In this document: in pieces, positions 42,227 to 50,836 of the stretch | Position numbering within the stretch: position 1 is the stretch's first letter | How the letters are laid out: each line of letters begins with the position of its first letter | Origin: Bacteroidales bacterium UBA3843 | GTDB taxonomy: Bacteria; Bacteroidota; Bacteroidia; Bacteroidales; Paludibacteraceae | NCBI GenBank assembly: GCA_002392745.1 | Contig: DGHR01000013.1 | Coordinates: forward strand, 104,465-168,464 | Direction of reading: 5' to 3' | DNA length: 64,000 nt | Notes under the pieces: generated by a model | Seen by the model: only the letters and a program-made list of their open reading frames with translations | What the model was told of the DNA's origin: nothing | Databases searched by the model: none | Program-made: the position numbers and the translations under genes

Positions 42227-42711
42227 TGTACAAAGTAGGAATCATAGGGCCAGAGGCTAGCGGGAAAAGCACTTTAGCGGCATACTTGGCAAAACGATAC
42301 TCCGGCATCCTCGTAGCAGAATATGCACGAACATATATCGAGCAAAAAGGCACAATGACCGTTTCGTATGAGGAATTATGCGAGATTGCCAAACATCAGA
42401 TAACCGAAATAGAGCAGGCAGAAAACACATGCGCAACCGGTTCTAATGCAGAGGTTGCATTTTTTGACACAGAACTGATTGTTACAAAAGTATGGTTTGA
42501 CTATGCTTTCGGACACGTTCCAGAATGGCTGTCAGAATCGTTAGCTGCACATCCGATGGATGTATATTTGCTGACAAAGCCGGACCTGCCATGGGTGCAA
42601 GACGGCGCGCGATACAACGGAAGTCAGACCATGAGAATGCAATTATACGAACGCTACGAGCAAGAAATTCAATCACTCGGTGTCCCATACTATATTATTG
42701 AACACATCTGA
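42226..42711 (+). CDS. NadR-type P-loop kinase domain protein
   Basis: 161 residues. Walker A GPEASGKST (residues 8-16), EYARTYIE near 32-39, FFDTELIVTKVWFDYAFG near 79-96, and VQDGARYNG near 124-132, as in the ribosylnicotinamide kinase half of NadR. The adenylyltransferase half is missing; stand-alone kinase-like versions are common in Bacteroidota. Probable role: phosphorylation of nicotinamide riboside. Coupled to sprA by TAATG. The 3' end overlaps the convergent HD gene by 17 bases. Confidence 0.82.
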   Translation: MYKVGIIGPEASGKSTLAAYLAKRYSGILVAEYARTYIEQKGTMTVSYEELCEIAKHQITEIEQAENTCATGSNAEVAFFDTELIVTKVWFDYAFGHVPEWLSESLAAHPMDVYLLTKPDLPWVQDGARYNGSQTMRMQLYERYEQEIQSLGVPYYIIEHI

Positions 42712-43312
42712 ATATCTCATCAAAGATACCGCGGAGACAAGACTCGTCATCTATCATTTTCCGCAGGCGTTCCAGCCTGATGGCGTTGGGCGAATCTTCA
42801 AACCAAAGTTTGAGATAGCCTCCGTAATAGTATTTCTCATGCAAATGTGCGAGCATACGTTGGTAATGTTGCTCTTTGTCCAATTCCGGATAATGATCCA
42901 ATCCATATTGGATAGTACGCCGAATTATTACCTCAGGTTCAATATATCGGTCTGCTTCCGCCACAATTTTCCCATATAACGACCGCGGTACATGCTCTGC
43001 AGAAGCCCGATGGTCCTCTGCCGCTTCTGCCATTATTTCTATTTGAGAAGTTGTGAACCACCGACGCAAACAAGCATCCTTACGAATAATTTCCCCCGAT
43101 ACAAGGTGATGAGTCTCCCTACCATGAGACAACCCAGTGTCATGATACGCGGCTATCACATATGCCATTTCAGGATCTGCACCTTTTTGTTCGGCTAATT
43201 GGAGGCTTTGTGCGATTACCATATCCACATGCTCACGCCGATGGGCAGCATCAAATCTCTCATAAAGAGGAATTATCTCATTAGAAATATACGCTACCAA
43301 ATCCTCTCTCAT
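42695..43312 (-). CDS. HD-domain phosphohydrolase-like protein
   Basis: 205 residues. Metal ligands: H in HRREHVD near 24-30, HD in AAYHDTGLSHG near 54-64, and a later Asp in EADRYIEPE. This is the single-HD type, distantly like Yedj/nucleotidase HD proteins; the substrate is unknown. The start overlaps the dtd stop by four bases, so the two form an operon. Confidence 0.8.
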   Translation of the reverse strand: MREDLVAYISNEIIPLYERFDAAHRREHVDMVIAQSLQLAEQKGADPEMAYVIAAYHDTGLSHGRETHHLVSGEIIRKDACLRRWFTTSQIEIMAEAAEDHRASAEHVPRSLYGKIVAEADRYIEPEVIIRRTIQYGLDHYPELDKEQHYQRMLAHLHEKYYYGGYLKLWFEDSPNAIRLERLRKMIDDESCLRGIFDEIFRCVQ

Positions 43313-43758
43313 AACTCTGCAGAATCAAGAATTATCGTAACCGGTCCATCATTGACAAAATCAACCTTCATATCAGCACCAAACTGCCCGGTTTGCACTT
43401 TTAAGCTATACTGCTCGCGTAATACTTGGTTAAAATAATCATATAACGGTTCAGCCTGTTCCGGACGGGCCGCCCGAATGAAACTCGGACGGTTGCCTTT
43501 TCGGCAATCGGCGTAAAGTGTAAATTGCGAAATAGAAAGGATTTCGCCACCCACTTCTCCAAGCGAGAGGTTCATTTTCCCCGCTTCGTCCTCGAAGATT
43601 CTCATCTGCGCCACTTTTTTAGCAATCTGTTGCACCTCGGTCAGGCCATCTGTCTCTGTAATGCCTACCAGAAGCATAAAACCTCGTCCGATTTTTCCGA
43701 CAGAAAGATTATCAATACGCACTTCCGCATGAGTGCAACGCTGAACAACAACCCGCAT
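43309..43758 (-). CDS. dtd: D-aminoacyl-tRNA deacylase
   Basis: Removes D-amino acids (and Gly from tRNA-Ala) wrongly attached to tRNAs. 149 residues from ATG 43758; a frame extending to 43791 starts before the expected leader. RVVVQRCTHAEVRI at the N-terminus, SQFTLYADCRKGNRPSF near 77-93, and NDGPVT near 138-143 (the Gly-cisPro active loop) are diagnostic. A likely -7 box TATCTTTG is at 43781-43788 (minus), -33 unclear. The two tRNA genes downstream point the other way. Confidence 0.94.
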   Translation of the reverse strand: MRVVVQRCTHAEVRIDNLSVGKIGRGFMLLVGITETDGLTEVQQIAKKVAQMRIFEDEAGKMNLSLGEVGGEILSISQFTLYADCRKGNRPSFIRAARPEQAEPLYDYFNQVLREQYSLKVQTGQFGADMKVDFVNDGPVTIILDSAEL

Positions 43759-43879
43759 AATTTTATAATGATTTACGATACAAAGATACAAAATTAGGAC
43801 GGATCGCGAATGAGAATTACCAAAATGAGAATCTTTTTTTGCAGAAAATGCATATTTTTGAAAAAAAAATGCGTAAATA

Positions 43880-43911
43880 TTTGGTCATATCAAAAAAAAG
43901 CAGTACCTTTG
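43880..43911 (+). promoter_or_regulatory. promoter of tRNA-Asp and tRNA-Arg
   Basis: TTTG at 43880-43883, a 20-base spacer ending in an A-tract plus CAG, TACCTTTG at 43904-43911. From CAAAAAAAAGCAG through TTTTGAAAA it is nearly identical to the tRNA-Gln promoter. Confidence 0.87.
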
Positions 43912-43972
43912 CACCCGCTTTTGAAAAGAAAGCGTAGCGTTCTAAAGACAGATTGTAGCAATAATGCCCCTT

Positions 43973-44046
43973 GGTGCGGTAGTTCAGTTGGTTAGAATAC
44001 CGGCCTGTCACGCCGTAGGTCGCGAGTTCGAGTCTCGTCCGCACCG
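43973..44046 (+). tRNA. tRNA-Asp (anticodon GTC)
   Basis: 74 bases. The acceptor GGTGCGG pairs with CCGCACC; the anticodon arm is CGGCC-TGTCACG-CCG with GTC; the T arm is CGAG-TTCGAGT-CTCG. Discriminator G. CCA not encoded. Confidence 0.96.
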
Positions 44047-44062
44047 CTTTCATTGCTACAGG

Positions 44063-44136
44063 GGTCCATTAGCTCAACTGAATAGAGTACCACACTACGG
44101 ATGTGGGGGTTGCAGGTTTGAATCCTGCATGGATCA
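44063..44136 (+). tRNA. tRNA-Arg (anticodon ACG)
   Basis: 74 bases, 16 after tRNA-Asp. The acceptor GGTCCAT pairs with ATGGATC (one G-T wobble). Anticodon arm CCACA-CTACGGA-TGTGG gives ACG, decoding CGN after deamination to inosine. Discriminator A. CCA not encoded. Confidence 0.95.
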
Positions 44137-44137
44137 C

Positions 44138-44167
44138 AAAAGGAGTCGCATATGCGACTCCTTTCTT
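44138..44167. terminator. bidirectional terminator after tRNA-Arg
   Basis: AAAGGAGTCGCA directly followed by its exact complement TGCGACTCCTTT (with TA at the centre), bounded by A-rich and T-rich runs. It serves the tRNA pair and the convergent DUF4886 gene. Confidence 0.85.
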
Positions 44168-44169
44168 GT

Positions 44170-44970
44170 TTATTGGCGGTATTGTCTAACAGCCCTGTGT
44201 GCCGCCCTCTGCACTAATTTCCGTTGTACTCGCGTCATCCCATCCGGCCTGTATTTTATTCGTCTGACATCATTACCCGTCAGCATTTCGTACCACACAG
44301 CCGCTGCCGTATATCGCCCGTATGTATAGTTGAGATGATAACCATCACGACACAGCGTGTCTTCCAAACGCGTTGAGCGCGCCAGCTGCACAGCTGTTCC
44401 GCAAGGAATGATAACCAATGATTGAGCTATAGTCCTCAATTTGGTATCAGCGCGTTGCTTCACATAGTTCATACATGCCATGATACTGTCATACATCAGT
44501 TGCTGGTTTGATTGATAACGAGGATAATCCGGGTGGGCGGCATCGCGACTGTAGGCCCATGTTTGCATCCAACATAGTTGTGCTTGCGGTTGATACTTCA
44601 GAACAGAATCTATCATTATATCCAGCCAGGGTTCGTATGTAGCCCGAATACCGCTATCATGGCTGGCTTGCTGCAACGAGATATAATCATATAGTCCATC
44701 GCTCAATGCCGCCCTTAAGGTTATTGTATCCTTCACGATGCGAGGACACGCATTAGTGCATACGCGGTGCGAATAGACTGCCGTATCCAATGACATGAAC
44801 TGTGCATGCTGTTGCAGAGAGCAGCCGCCATAGTACAAATTATGTACTTCCACCTCAACTCCCGCTTCCGTACATAGCGGAATTAGTTCCTGCTCTACTG
44901 CATCCCACGAGAAACTATTGCCGATACAAAGTACGCGGACTACCAAAAGGATAGAGAGTAAATTGCTCAT
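44170..44970 (-). CDS. DUF4886 SGNH-like protein
   Basis: 266 residues. Short hydrophobic N-terminus (about 1-13), then LCIGNSFSWDAVEQ (GNSFS, the catalytic-Ser block of DUF4886/SGNH hydrolases). The C-terminal DGYHLNYTYGRY carries the His, with D/H in the usual place. Possible esterase or sugar-binding function; no substrate known. It follows polA by 12 bases on the same strand. Confidence 0.8.
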   Translation of the reverse strand: MSNLLSILLVVRVLCIGNSFSWDAVEQELIPLCTEAGVEVEVHNLYYGGCSLQQHAQFMSLDTAVYSHRVCTNACPRIVKDTITLRAALSDGLYDYISLQQASHDSGIRATYEPWLDIMIDSVLKYQPQAQLCWMQTWAYSRDAAHPDYPRYQSNQQLMYDSIMACMNYVKQRADTKLRTIAQSLVIIPCGTAVQLARSTRLEDTLCRDGYHLNYTYGRYTAAAVWYEMLTGNDVRRIKYRPDGMTRVQRKLVQRAAHRAVRQYRQ

Positions 44971-44982
44971 TGTTTTTCAGAT

Positions 44983-47319
44983 TTAGTGGGCTTCCAGCCA
45001 ATTTTTTCCGACTCCGCACTCTGCAATCAATGGGACAGAAAGATGAACGGCATTCTGCATCTCATTCACAACAATCTCCCGTACCTGCTCCACCTCCGAA
45101 GAGGGCACATTAAAATTCAGTTCATCATGCACCTGCATAATCATCTGTGCTTTTAAACCTTCTGATTTCAAGCGTTGATGGATGGAGACCATCGCCATTT
45201 TGATAATATCAGCTGCCGTCCCCTGAATGGGTGCATTGACCGCATTACGTTCTGCAAACGAGCGCACAGTTGCATTATGACTATTGATGTCCGGCAGATA
45301 ACGCTTGCGTCCAAAAAGTGTTTCTGCGTATCCCTGTTGACGAGCCAATTCCTTTTGGCGTTCTATATAGCCGATTACTTGCGGGAAAGCGGCAAAATAA
45401 TCATCAATCAGTTGCTTTGCCTCCGTACGCGAACAATCCAGTTGTTGGGCCAAGCCGAAAGCAGAAATACCATATATAATGCCGAAGTTAGCCGTTTTAG
45501 CACGCCGGCGTTGGTCTTTACTAATCTGCTCAATCGGCAGTCCGAATATTCTGGATGCCGTTGCCGCGTGAATATCCTGCCCCTCACGGAATGCACGTAA
45601 CAGATGTTCATCCTGACTAAAATGCGCCATGAGGCGTAGCTCTATCTGGCTGTAATCCGCACTCAGAAAGAAACATCCCTCGTCAGGGATAACAGCCTCA
45701 CGAATCAGTTTGCCGCGTTCGGAACGGATAGGCAGGTTCTGCAGATTCGGGTTGCTGCTGCTGAGCCTTCCTGTAGCCGTAACCGTTTGGTTGTATGTAG
45801 TATGAATCTTCCCGTCGCGGGGACTGATATATCCGGGCAATGTTGATATGTATGTAGAAATCAATTTCTTCAGCTCGCGATAATCAAGTATCAAGGGTAC
45901 TACCGGATGCCGATCGCGCAATGCCACCAATATTTCCTCGGATGTAGAATATTGCCCTGTTTTGGATTTCTTAGCCTTGTTATCCAATCTAAGTCGTTCA
46001 AACAGCAATTCTCCAACCTGGCGGGGACTGTTTATATTGAAGGTTGTTTCCGCAATAGAATATATCTTCTGTTCCAGTTCATTCAGTTCGGCAGTAAGAA
46101 CTGTTTCCGCGCTGTGGATTTTTTCCACATCAATCCTCACTCCCGCTTCCTCCATCTCGCGCAAAACATAAACCAGAGGAAGCTCTACATCCTGATACAG
46201 ATTCCACAAGTCAGCATCAGCTTTCAGTGCCGCCCAGTCTGGTTCCTTATATGGATTGTAAGCCACTTCCGGATTAAGCAGATATTGACACAAGCGTGCC
46301 TTCGTTTCTTCCATCTCTGTTCGCTGCGGCACCACAGACGCCTGCGGAACAGAGTTCCCCGCCATAGACATTTCGCCGAACAAATCCAGCATGCCTGTTT
46401 CTGCCGGTTTATTCCTCTTTTTCGGATTAGTGGCATTCACGTTATCAGATGTCGGAACCGGTTTAATCTTTTTGAGCAGGGTATTGAATTCCAACTCTGT
46501 ATATAGACCTGTCAGCGCCTCCATATTCGGTTCCTTCCGGGTCAGAAGTTCCTCGTCGAATGCTATCGGCACATCCGTTTTGATAGTGGCCAAAAATTTA
46601 GAAAAACGAATTGCCTCCTGCTGTGATTCCACCTTCTGGCGAAGAGCTCCTTTGATAAAATCCGTATGAGCGAGCATATTGTCGATTGAGCCGAATTGCT
46701 GCAACAAGGCAACTGCCGTTTTCTCTCCCACTCCTTTACATCCCGGAATATTATCACTGGCATCACCCATCAAGCCTAACAAATCTATTACCTGCGCTTG
46801 ATTATGCAGACCATATTTGGCACAAACCTCTCTCGGTCCCATGACCTCAAAGCCTCCTGTATGGCGCGGACGATACATAAAGATATGCTCTGTAACCAAT
46901 TGACCATAATCTTTGTCAGGGGTTGCCATGTAAACCTCAAATCCGGCCTTCTCAGCCAGTCCTGCCAGCGTTCCAATCACGTCATCCGCCTCATAACCGG
47001 CAACCTCCAGTGCCGGGATATTCATCGCCTGCAGCAAACGTTTGATCACAGGAACAGCCTTGCGTATATCTTCCGGCGTTTCCTCTCTCTGGGCTTTGTA
47101 TTGTTCGAATGCCTCATGGCGGAACGTAGGTCCGTGCGGATCAAAGGCAACGCCCACGTGGGTAGGATTCAGTTTGCGCAGGATATCATCCAGTGTGATT
47201 ATAAACCCGAATATGGCAGAGGTATTCTCTCCTTTGCTATTCATTCGAGGTGCACGGACAAACGCATAATATGCGCGATAAATCATCGCATAGGCATCTA
47301 TCAATAATAGTGTTTTCAT
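44983..47319 (-). CDS. polA: DNA polymerase I lacking a recognisable 3'-5' exonuclease domain
   Basis: 778 residues. 5'-nuclease domain (1-286): LLIDAYAMIYRAY, YEADDVIGTLA near 109-119, MATPDKDYGQLV near 131-142, GLMGDASDNIPG near 182-193. Polymerase domain (about 374-778): YNQTVTATGRLSSS, ADYSQIELRL near 554-563 (motif A), RRRAKTANFGIIYG (motif B), MQVHDELNF (motif C). The segment between them is only about 87 residues. E. coli has a 190-residue exonuclease domain there, and no D-x-E or other exo motif is visible. A short KARLCQYLLNPEVAYN piece may be its remnant. Most Bacteroidota PolA proteins are above 900 residues. Expected roles: Okazaki-fragment processing and repair, without proofreading. 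Immediately follows ung (one-base gap). Confidence 0.94.
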   Translation of the reverse strand: MKTLLLIDAYAMIYRAYYAFVRAPRMNSKGENTSAIFGFIITLDDILRKLNPTHVGVAFDPHGPTFRHEAFEQYKAQREETPEDIRKAVPVIKRLLQAMNIPALEVAGYEADDVIGTLAGLAEKAGFEVYMATPDKDYGQLVTEHIFMYRPRHTGGFEVMGPREVCAKYGLHNQAQVIDLLGLMGDASDNIPGCKGVGEKTAVALLQQFGSIDNMLAHTDFIKGALRQKVESQQEAIRFSKFLATIKTDVPIAFDEELLTRKEPNMEALTGLYTELEFNTLLKKIKPVPTSDNVNATNPKKRNKPAETGMLDLFGEMSMAGNSVPQASVVPQRTEMEETKARLCQYLLNPEVAYNPYKEPDWAALKADADLWNLYQDVELPLVYVLREMEEAGVRIDVEKIHSAETVLTAELNELEQKIYSIAETTFNINSPRQVGELLFERLRLDNKAKKSKTGQYSTSEEILVALRDRHPVVPLILDYRELKKLISTYISTLPGYISPRDGKIHTTYNQTVTATGRLSSSNPNLQNLPIRSERGKLIREAVIPDEGCFFLSADYSQIELRLMAHFSQDEHLLRAFREGQDIHAATASRIFGLPIEQISKDQRRRAKTANFGIIYGISAFGLAQQLDCSRTEAKQLIDDYFAAFPQVIGYIERQKELARQQGYAETLFGRKRYLPDINSHNATVRSFAERNAVNAPIQGTAADIIKMAMVSIHQRLKSEGLKAQMIMQVHDELNFNVPSSEVEQVREIVVNEMQNAVHLSVPLIAECGVGKNWLEAH

Positions 47320-47320
47320 A

Positions 47321-47983
47321 TCACCAGTTTATAGGCTGTTGGCCATGTTGTGTTAGATAATTGTTAGCCTTGCTGAAATGTCCACATCCGTCAAAGCCAC
47401 GATAGACGGAAAGGGGGGACGGATGTGATGTCTGTAGCACCAAATGCTTGCGGCGGTCTATAAATTGTCCTTTGCGTTGTGCGTACGATCCCCATAGCAT
47501 AAACACCAAGTGCTCTCTCTCGGAATTAAGGGCTGCGATGGCGGCATCGGTCAATTCTTCCCAACCTTTTCCTTGGTGGCTACCGGCGCGATGAGCCTCG
47601 ACAGTAAGTGTTGCATTCAGTAGCAACACGCCTTGTTCCGCCCAACGGTGCAAATCGCCACTTTGAGGAATAGGAGTTCCCAAATCACGATGAATCTCTT
47701 TGTATATATTTACCAATGAGGGGGGGATTTGCACTCCCTCCGGAACCGAAAAACTCAGTCCCATAGCCTGCCCGTCTTCATGATATGGGTCCTGTCCGAT
47801 AATCACTACACGCACCTTGTCAAACGGGCATGAGTCAAAGGCATTAAAAATCAGACCTGCCGGTGGATAACACCGACGGGTCTGGTATTGTTGGCGCACA
47901 TATTGGGCTAAGAGTTCGAAATAGGGTTTATCAAACTCTTTCTGCAAAACACGCTGCCAGGATGAATCAATTCGTACTTTCAT
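47321..47983 (-). CDS. ung: uracil-DNA glycosylase
   Basis: Removes uracil from DNA. 220 residues of family 1: GQDPYHED at 63-70 (catalytic Asp65), LLLNATLTVEAHRAGSH near 121-137, and HPSPLS near 185-190. The start shares its first base with the queA stop (TAATG on the minus strand). Placement before polA pairs glycosylase and repair polymerase in one transcript. Confidence 0.96.
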   Translation of the reverse strand: MKVRIDSSWQRVLQKEFDKPYFELLAQYVRQQYQTRRCYPPAGLIFNAFDSCPFDKVRVVIIGQDPYHEDGQAMGLSFSVPEGVQIPPSLVNIYKEIHRDLGTPIPQSGDLHRWAEQGVLLLNATLTVEAHRAGSHQGKGWEELTDAAIAALNSEREHLVFMLWGSYAQRKGQFIDRRKHLVLQTSHPSPLSVYRGFDGCGHFSKANNYLTQHGQQPINW

Positions 47984-49086
47984 TAATCTACAACCAACAT
48001 TGCGTCGCCATAATCGCCAAAACGGTATCCTTCCTTTACTGCCACCTCATATGCGTGCATTGTCTCTTCATACCCGGCGAATGCAGCTACCATCATCAAC
48101 TGACTCGATTGCGGCATATAGAAGTTCACGAAGAAGGAATTGGCTACTGAAAAACGATATGGCGGATAAATAAACTTATTTGTCCATCCATCATAGGCTT
48201 TAAGTTGACCGTTGGTGCCAGCCACATGCTCCATCGCCCGCATCACTTCAGTTCCTACAGCACATACTCCGTGCATCTGCTCATGCGCTTTATTGACAGC
48301 CGCAGTCATAGTTTCCGGCAGGATAATCTGCTCCGACTCCATCTTGTTTTTGGTTAAGTCTTCCACATCAATATCCTTGAATATGCCCAACGATACATGG
48401 CTTGTCATATAGGTAGTCTCTATCCCGTGTATCTCCATACGTTTGAGCAATTGCTTGGAGAAATGCAATCCGGAAGCAGGTGCTGCAACCGCACCGACCT
48501 TGCTGGCAAAGATGGTTTGATAGCGTTCAGCATCCATTTCGCGAACAGGCTGGTCATGAAATACTTTCTCATATTCCGCTTGCGTCTGTTCATCCATTGG
48601 ACGACGGATGTAGGCAGGGAGCGGTGCACTTCCTAATGCATACAGACGAGGGACGAACTCCTCGTTGTCGTAATCAGTCAGGAAACGGAATGTGCGGCCT
48701 CTGCTGGTTGTATTGTCTATAACTTCCGCCACGATGGAGGGATCGTCATCAAAAGTGAGTTTATTACCTATACGTATCTTTCGGGCAGGATCGACCAATA
48801 CATCCCAATAACGTGATTTATGATTCAACTCACGTAGGAGGAATACCTCTATCAGTGCATTGGTTTTCTCCTTATGACCATATAGACGTGCAGGAAAAAC
48901 TTTGCTGTCGTTGAACACGAACAGATCCCCTTCGTTAAAATATTGAATCAGGTCTGTCACCATCTTGTGCTCAATCTCCCCTGTCTTGCGGTGTAGCACC
49001 AGGAGACGTGCATCGTCTCGGTAAGATGCCGGATATTGGGCAATCAGTTCCTCAGGCAGTTTGAATTTAAACTGACTGAGTTTCAT
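47983..49086 (-). CDS. queA: tRNA preQ1 ribosyltransferase-isomerase QueA
   Basis: Uses S-adenosylmethionine to build the epoxyqueuosine cyclopentene on tRNA. 367 residues from ATG 49086 (MKLSQFKFKLP); a start at 49104 would add six. LIAQYPASYRDDARLLVLHR near 14-33, FNDSKVFPARLYG near 58-70, VAAPASGLHFS near 200-210, and the C-terminal FGDYGDAMLV are family motifs. This Bacteroidota form is close to the usual 350 residues. Flanked by truB upstream and ung downstream in one operon. Confidence 0.94.
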   Translation of the reverse strand: MKLSQFKFKLPEELIAQYPASYRDDARLLVLHRKTGEIEHKMVTDLIQYFNEGDLFVFNDSKVFPARLYGHKEKTNALIEVFLLRELNHKSRYWDVLVDPARKIRIGNKLTFDDDPSIVAEVIDNTTSRGRTFRFLTDYDNEEFVPRLYALGSAPLPAYIRRPMDEQTQAEYEKVFHDQPVREMDAERYQTIFASKVGAVAAPASGLHFSKQLLKRMEIHGIETTYMTSHVSLGIFKDIDVEDLTKNKMESEQIILPETMTAAVNKAHEQMHGVCAVGTEVMRAMEHVAGTNGQLKAYDGWTNKFIYPPYRFSVANSFFVNFYMPQSSQLMMVAAFAGYEETMHAYEVAVKEGYRFGDYGDAMLVVD

Positions 49087-49087
49087 A

Positions 49088-49798
49088 TCATTCGTTTTGT
49101 ACATATTCGTAGTTCTTTAGTTTTTCCAAAAATTGTTCTATTGTCAAGCACTCCTCGACTTTGATTTCACCTATTCGGGTACGTCTGAGTGATGTCAAAT
49201 AGGCCCCCGCCCCGAGTTTCTCTCCGATATCACGTGCCAGCGCACGGATATATGTACCTTTCGAACAAACGACTCGAAGAGTCAGCCGCATATGCTCTGT
49301 ATCAAAATGCAACACCTCGATTTCGTCTATTACCAGTAATTTGGGTTTAAGATCTACCTGTTCTCCCTGACGCGCCAGTTCATAGGCTCGTTTCCCATTT
49401 ACCCATACGGCCGAATACATCGGAGGGATTTGCCATTGTTCTCCTGTGAAGAGAGGAATCGTAGCGTCTATCAGTTCGCGTGTTATGTGTGCAGTGGGAT
49501 ATGTGGCATCTACATCCTGCTCCATATCGTAAGATGGAGTCGTCGCCCCAAGTTGCAATTCAGCAACATATTCTTTCACATCATATTGGAGTTGGTCAAT
49601 AAGTTTCGTCTTCTTGCCGGTACATATCACTACTATTCCGGTTGCCAATGGGTCCAACGTACCGGAGTGCCCCACCTTGAGTTTCTTTTTCCCTAATTTA
49701 TGGCACAATGCGTACCGCACCTTGGCTACCAGATCAAATGATGTCCAGTGTAACGGTTTGTCAAACGCAAGTATTTCGCCTGCCTCAAAATCCCACAT
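49088..49798 (-). CDS. truB: tRNA pseudouridine-55 synthase TruB
   Basis: 236 residues. GHSGTLDPLATG (43-54) contains catalytic Asp49; DKPLHWTSFDLV near 13-24, PPMYSAVWVNGKRAYELAR near 124-142 and CSKGTYIRALARDIG near 182-196 are the other conserved blocks. It modifies U55 in the tRNA T loop. The C-terminal PUA domain of E. coli TruB is absent, as usual in short bacterial forms. One-base gaps to uppP and queA. Confidence 0.95.
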   Translation of the reverse strand: MWDFEAGEILAFDKPLHWTSFDLVAKVRYALCHKLGKKKLKVGHSGTLDPLATGIVVICTGKKTKLIDQLQYDVKEYVAELQLGATTPSYDMEQDVDATYPTAHITRELIDATIPLFTGEQWQIPPMYSAVWVNGKRAYELARQGEQVDLKPKLLVIDEIEVLHFDTEHMRLTLRVVCSKGTYIRALARDIGEKLGAGAYLTSLRRTRIGEIKVEECLTIEQFLEKLKNYEYVQNE

Positions 49799-49799
49799 A

Positions 49800-50606
49800 T
49801 CAGCACACTGTTGCTACTATAGCTATCGTACCGACGATGGTACAATATATAGCGAACCAGATTAAACGCTGGCGCCGTACAATCTCTAACATAAAACGAC
49901 ATGCCAGACAGCCGGTCACAAAAGCTGCTATAAACCCGATGACTGCCGGTAATATTTCCAAATCACTGGTCGTTTTACCTTGCATGAGTTTGATAGCATC
50001 CAGCAATGCCTCTCCTAAAATGGGGACCAATACCATTAAAAACGAGAACTGTGCTACACTTTCTTTCTTTACACCACACAGCAACCCTGTGGCAATAGTA
50101 CTGCCGGAACGGCTCAATCCAGGCAAGACGGCACAGGCTTGCGCTATTCCTATGATAATGGCATCCTTATAGCCCACTTCATGCCCCGCTCCCTGACGTT
50201 TTTTTTGCAGCCATTCGCTTAACGCCAACAGCACAGCAGTTATCAGCAAACAAACTCCTACCAAAAGAAGACCATTGCCGAAGAAACTCTCGACTTCTTC
50301 TTTGAAGAACATGCCGACAATGAACACAGGAATCATTGACACCAGTATTTTGGCCACATATTCTTTTTCGGTATTCCATTTGGGGGTTGTGAATGTTCCA
50401 TAAAACAACTGAGCCACCTCTCGCCATAGAACCACCAGAGTAGATAGGACTGTAGCGGTATGAACGACTATTGCAAAAGCAAGATTATCGTCACCGGATG
50501 TGCCCAGCAAAGCTTGACCTATTTCCAAATGTCCGGAAGAAGACACAGGCAGGAACTCCGTCAGCCCCTGCACAATACCTAGTATCAGCGCTTGTAACCA
50601 ATTCAT
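49800..50606 (-). CDS. uppP: undecaprenyl-diphosphatase UppP/BacA
   Basis: Recycles the lipid carrier for peptidoglycan and other polymers. 268 residues, eight or so membrane helices. IVQGLTEFLPVSSSGHLEIG near 12-31 (Glu and SSSGH) and LPGLSRSGSTIATGLL near 158-173 (Arg and Ser) are the catalytic motifs. Overlaps DUF3098 by four bases. Confidence 0.95.
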   Translation of the reverse strand: MNWLQALILGIVQGLTEFLPVSSSGHLEIGQALLGTSGDDNLAFAIVVHTATVLSTLVVLWREVAQLFYGTFTTPKWNTEKEYVAKILVSMIPVFIVGMFFKEEVESFFGNGLLLVGVCLLITAVLLALSEWLQKKRQGAGHEVGYKDAIIIGIAQACAVLPGLSRSGSTIATGLLCGVKKESVAQFSFLMVLVPILGEALLDAIKLMQGKTTSDLEILPAVIGFIAAFVTGCLACRFMLEIVRRQRLIWFAIYCTIVGTIAIVATVC

Positions 50607-50836
50607 TGTTTTTTGCGATGAAACAGAATGGAAAAAATCATACTCACAAAACCGAAGAGGGATATCATCGGTCCGACGGTAATTCGGCGAAACGAGAATA
50701 TATCAGGATTATACACATCACCGGATGGTTCGCCTGCCATCAGACAAAATCCTACAACAATTATTAGAAATGATACTGCTATCAGTATTAAATTTAGTTT
50801 TGGAAGTGTTTGTTTCATTTCTTTTTCAAATTTCAT
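50603..50836 (-). CDS. DUF3098 membrane protein
   Basis: 77 residues, two membrane helices (about 15-33 and 54-72) separated by a loop with FSFRRITVGP. DUF3098 proteins lie between ftsX and uppP throughout Bacteroidota; function unknown but probably cell-envelope linked. Overlaps ftsX by 11 bases and uppP by four. Confidence 0.9.
   Translation of the reverse strand: MKFEKEMKQTLPKLNLILIAVSFLIIVVGFCLMAGEPSGDVYNPDIFSFRRITVGPMISLFGFVSMIFSILFHRKKQ

Noticed and set aside
43781..43812. Full promoter for dtd
   Set aside because: The -7 box TATCTTTG is good, but no TTTG-like -33 box lies 19-21 bases upstream; mentioned only in the gene entry.
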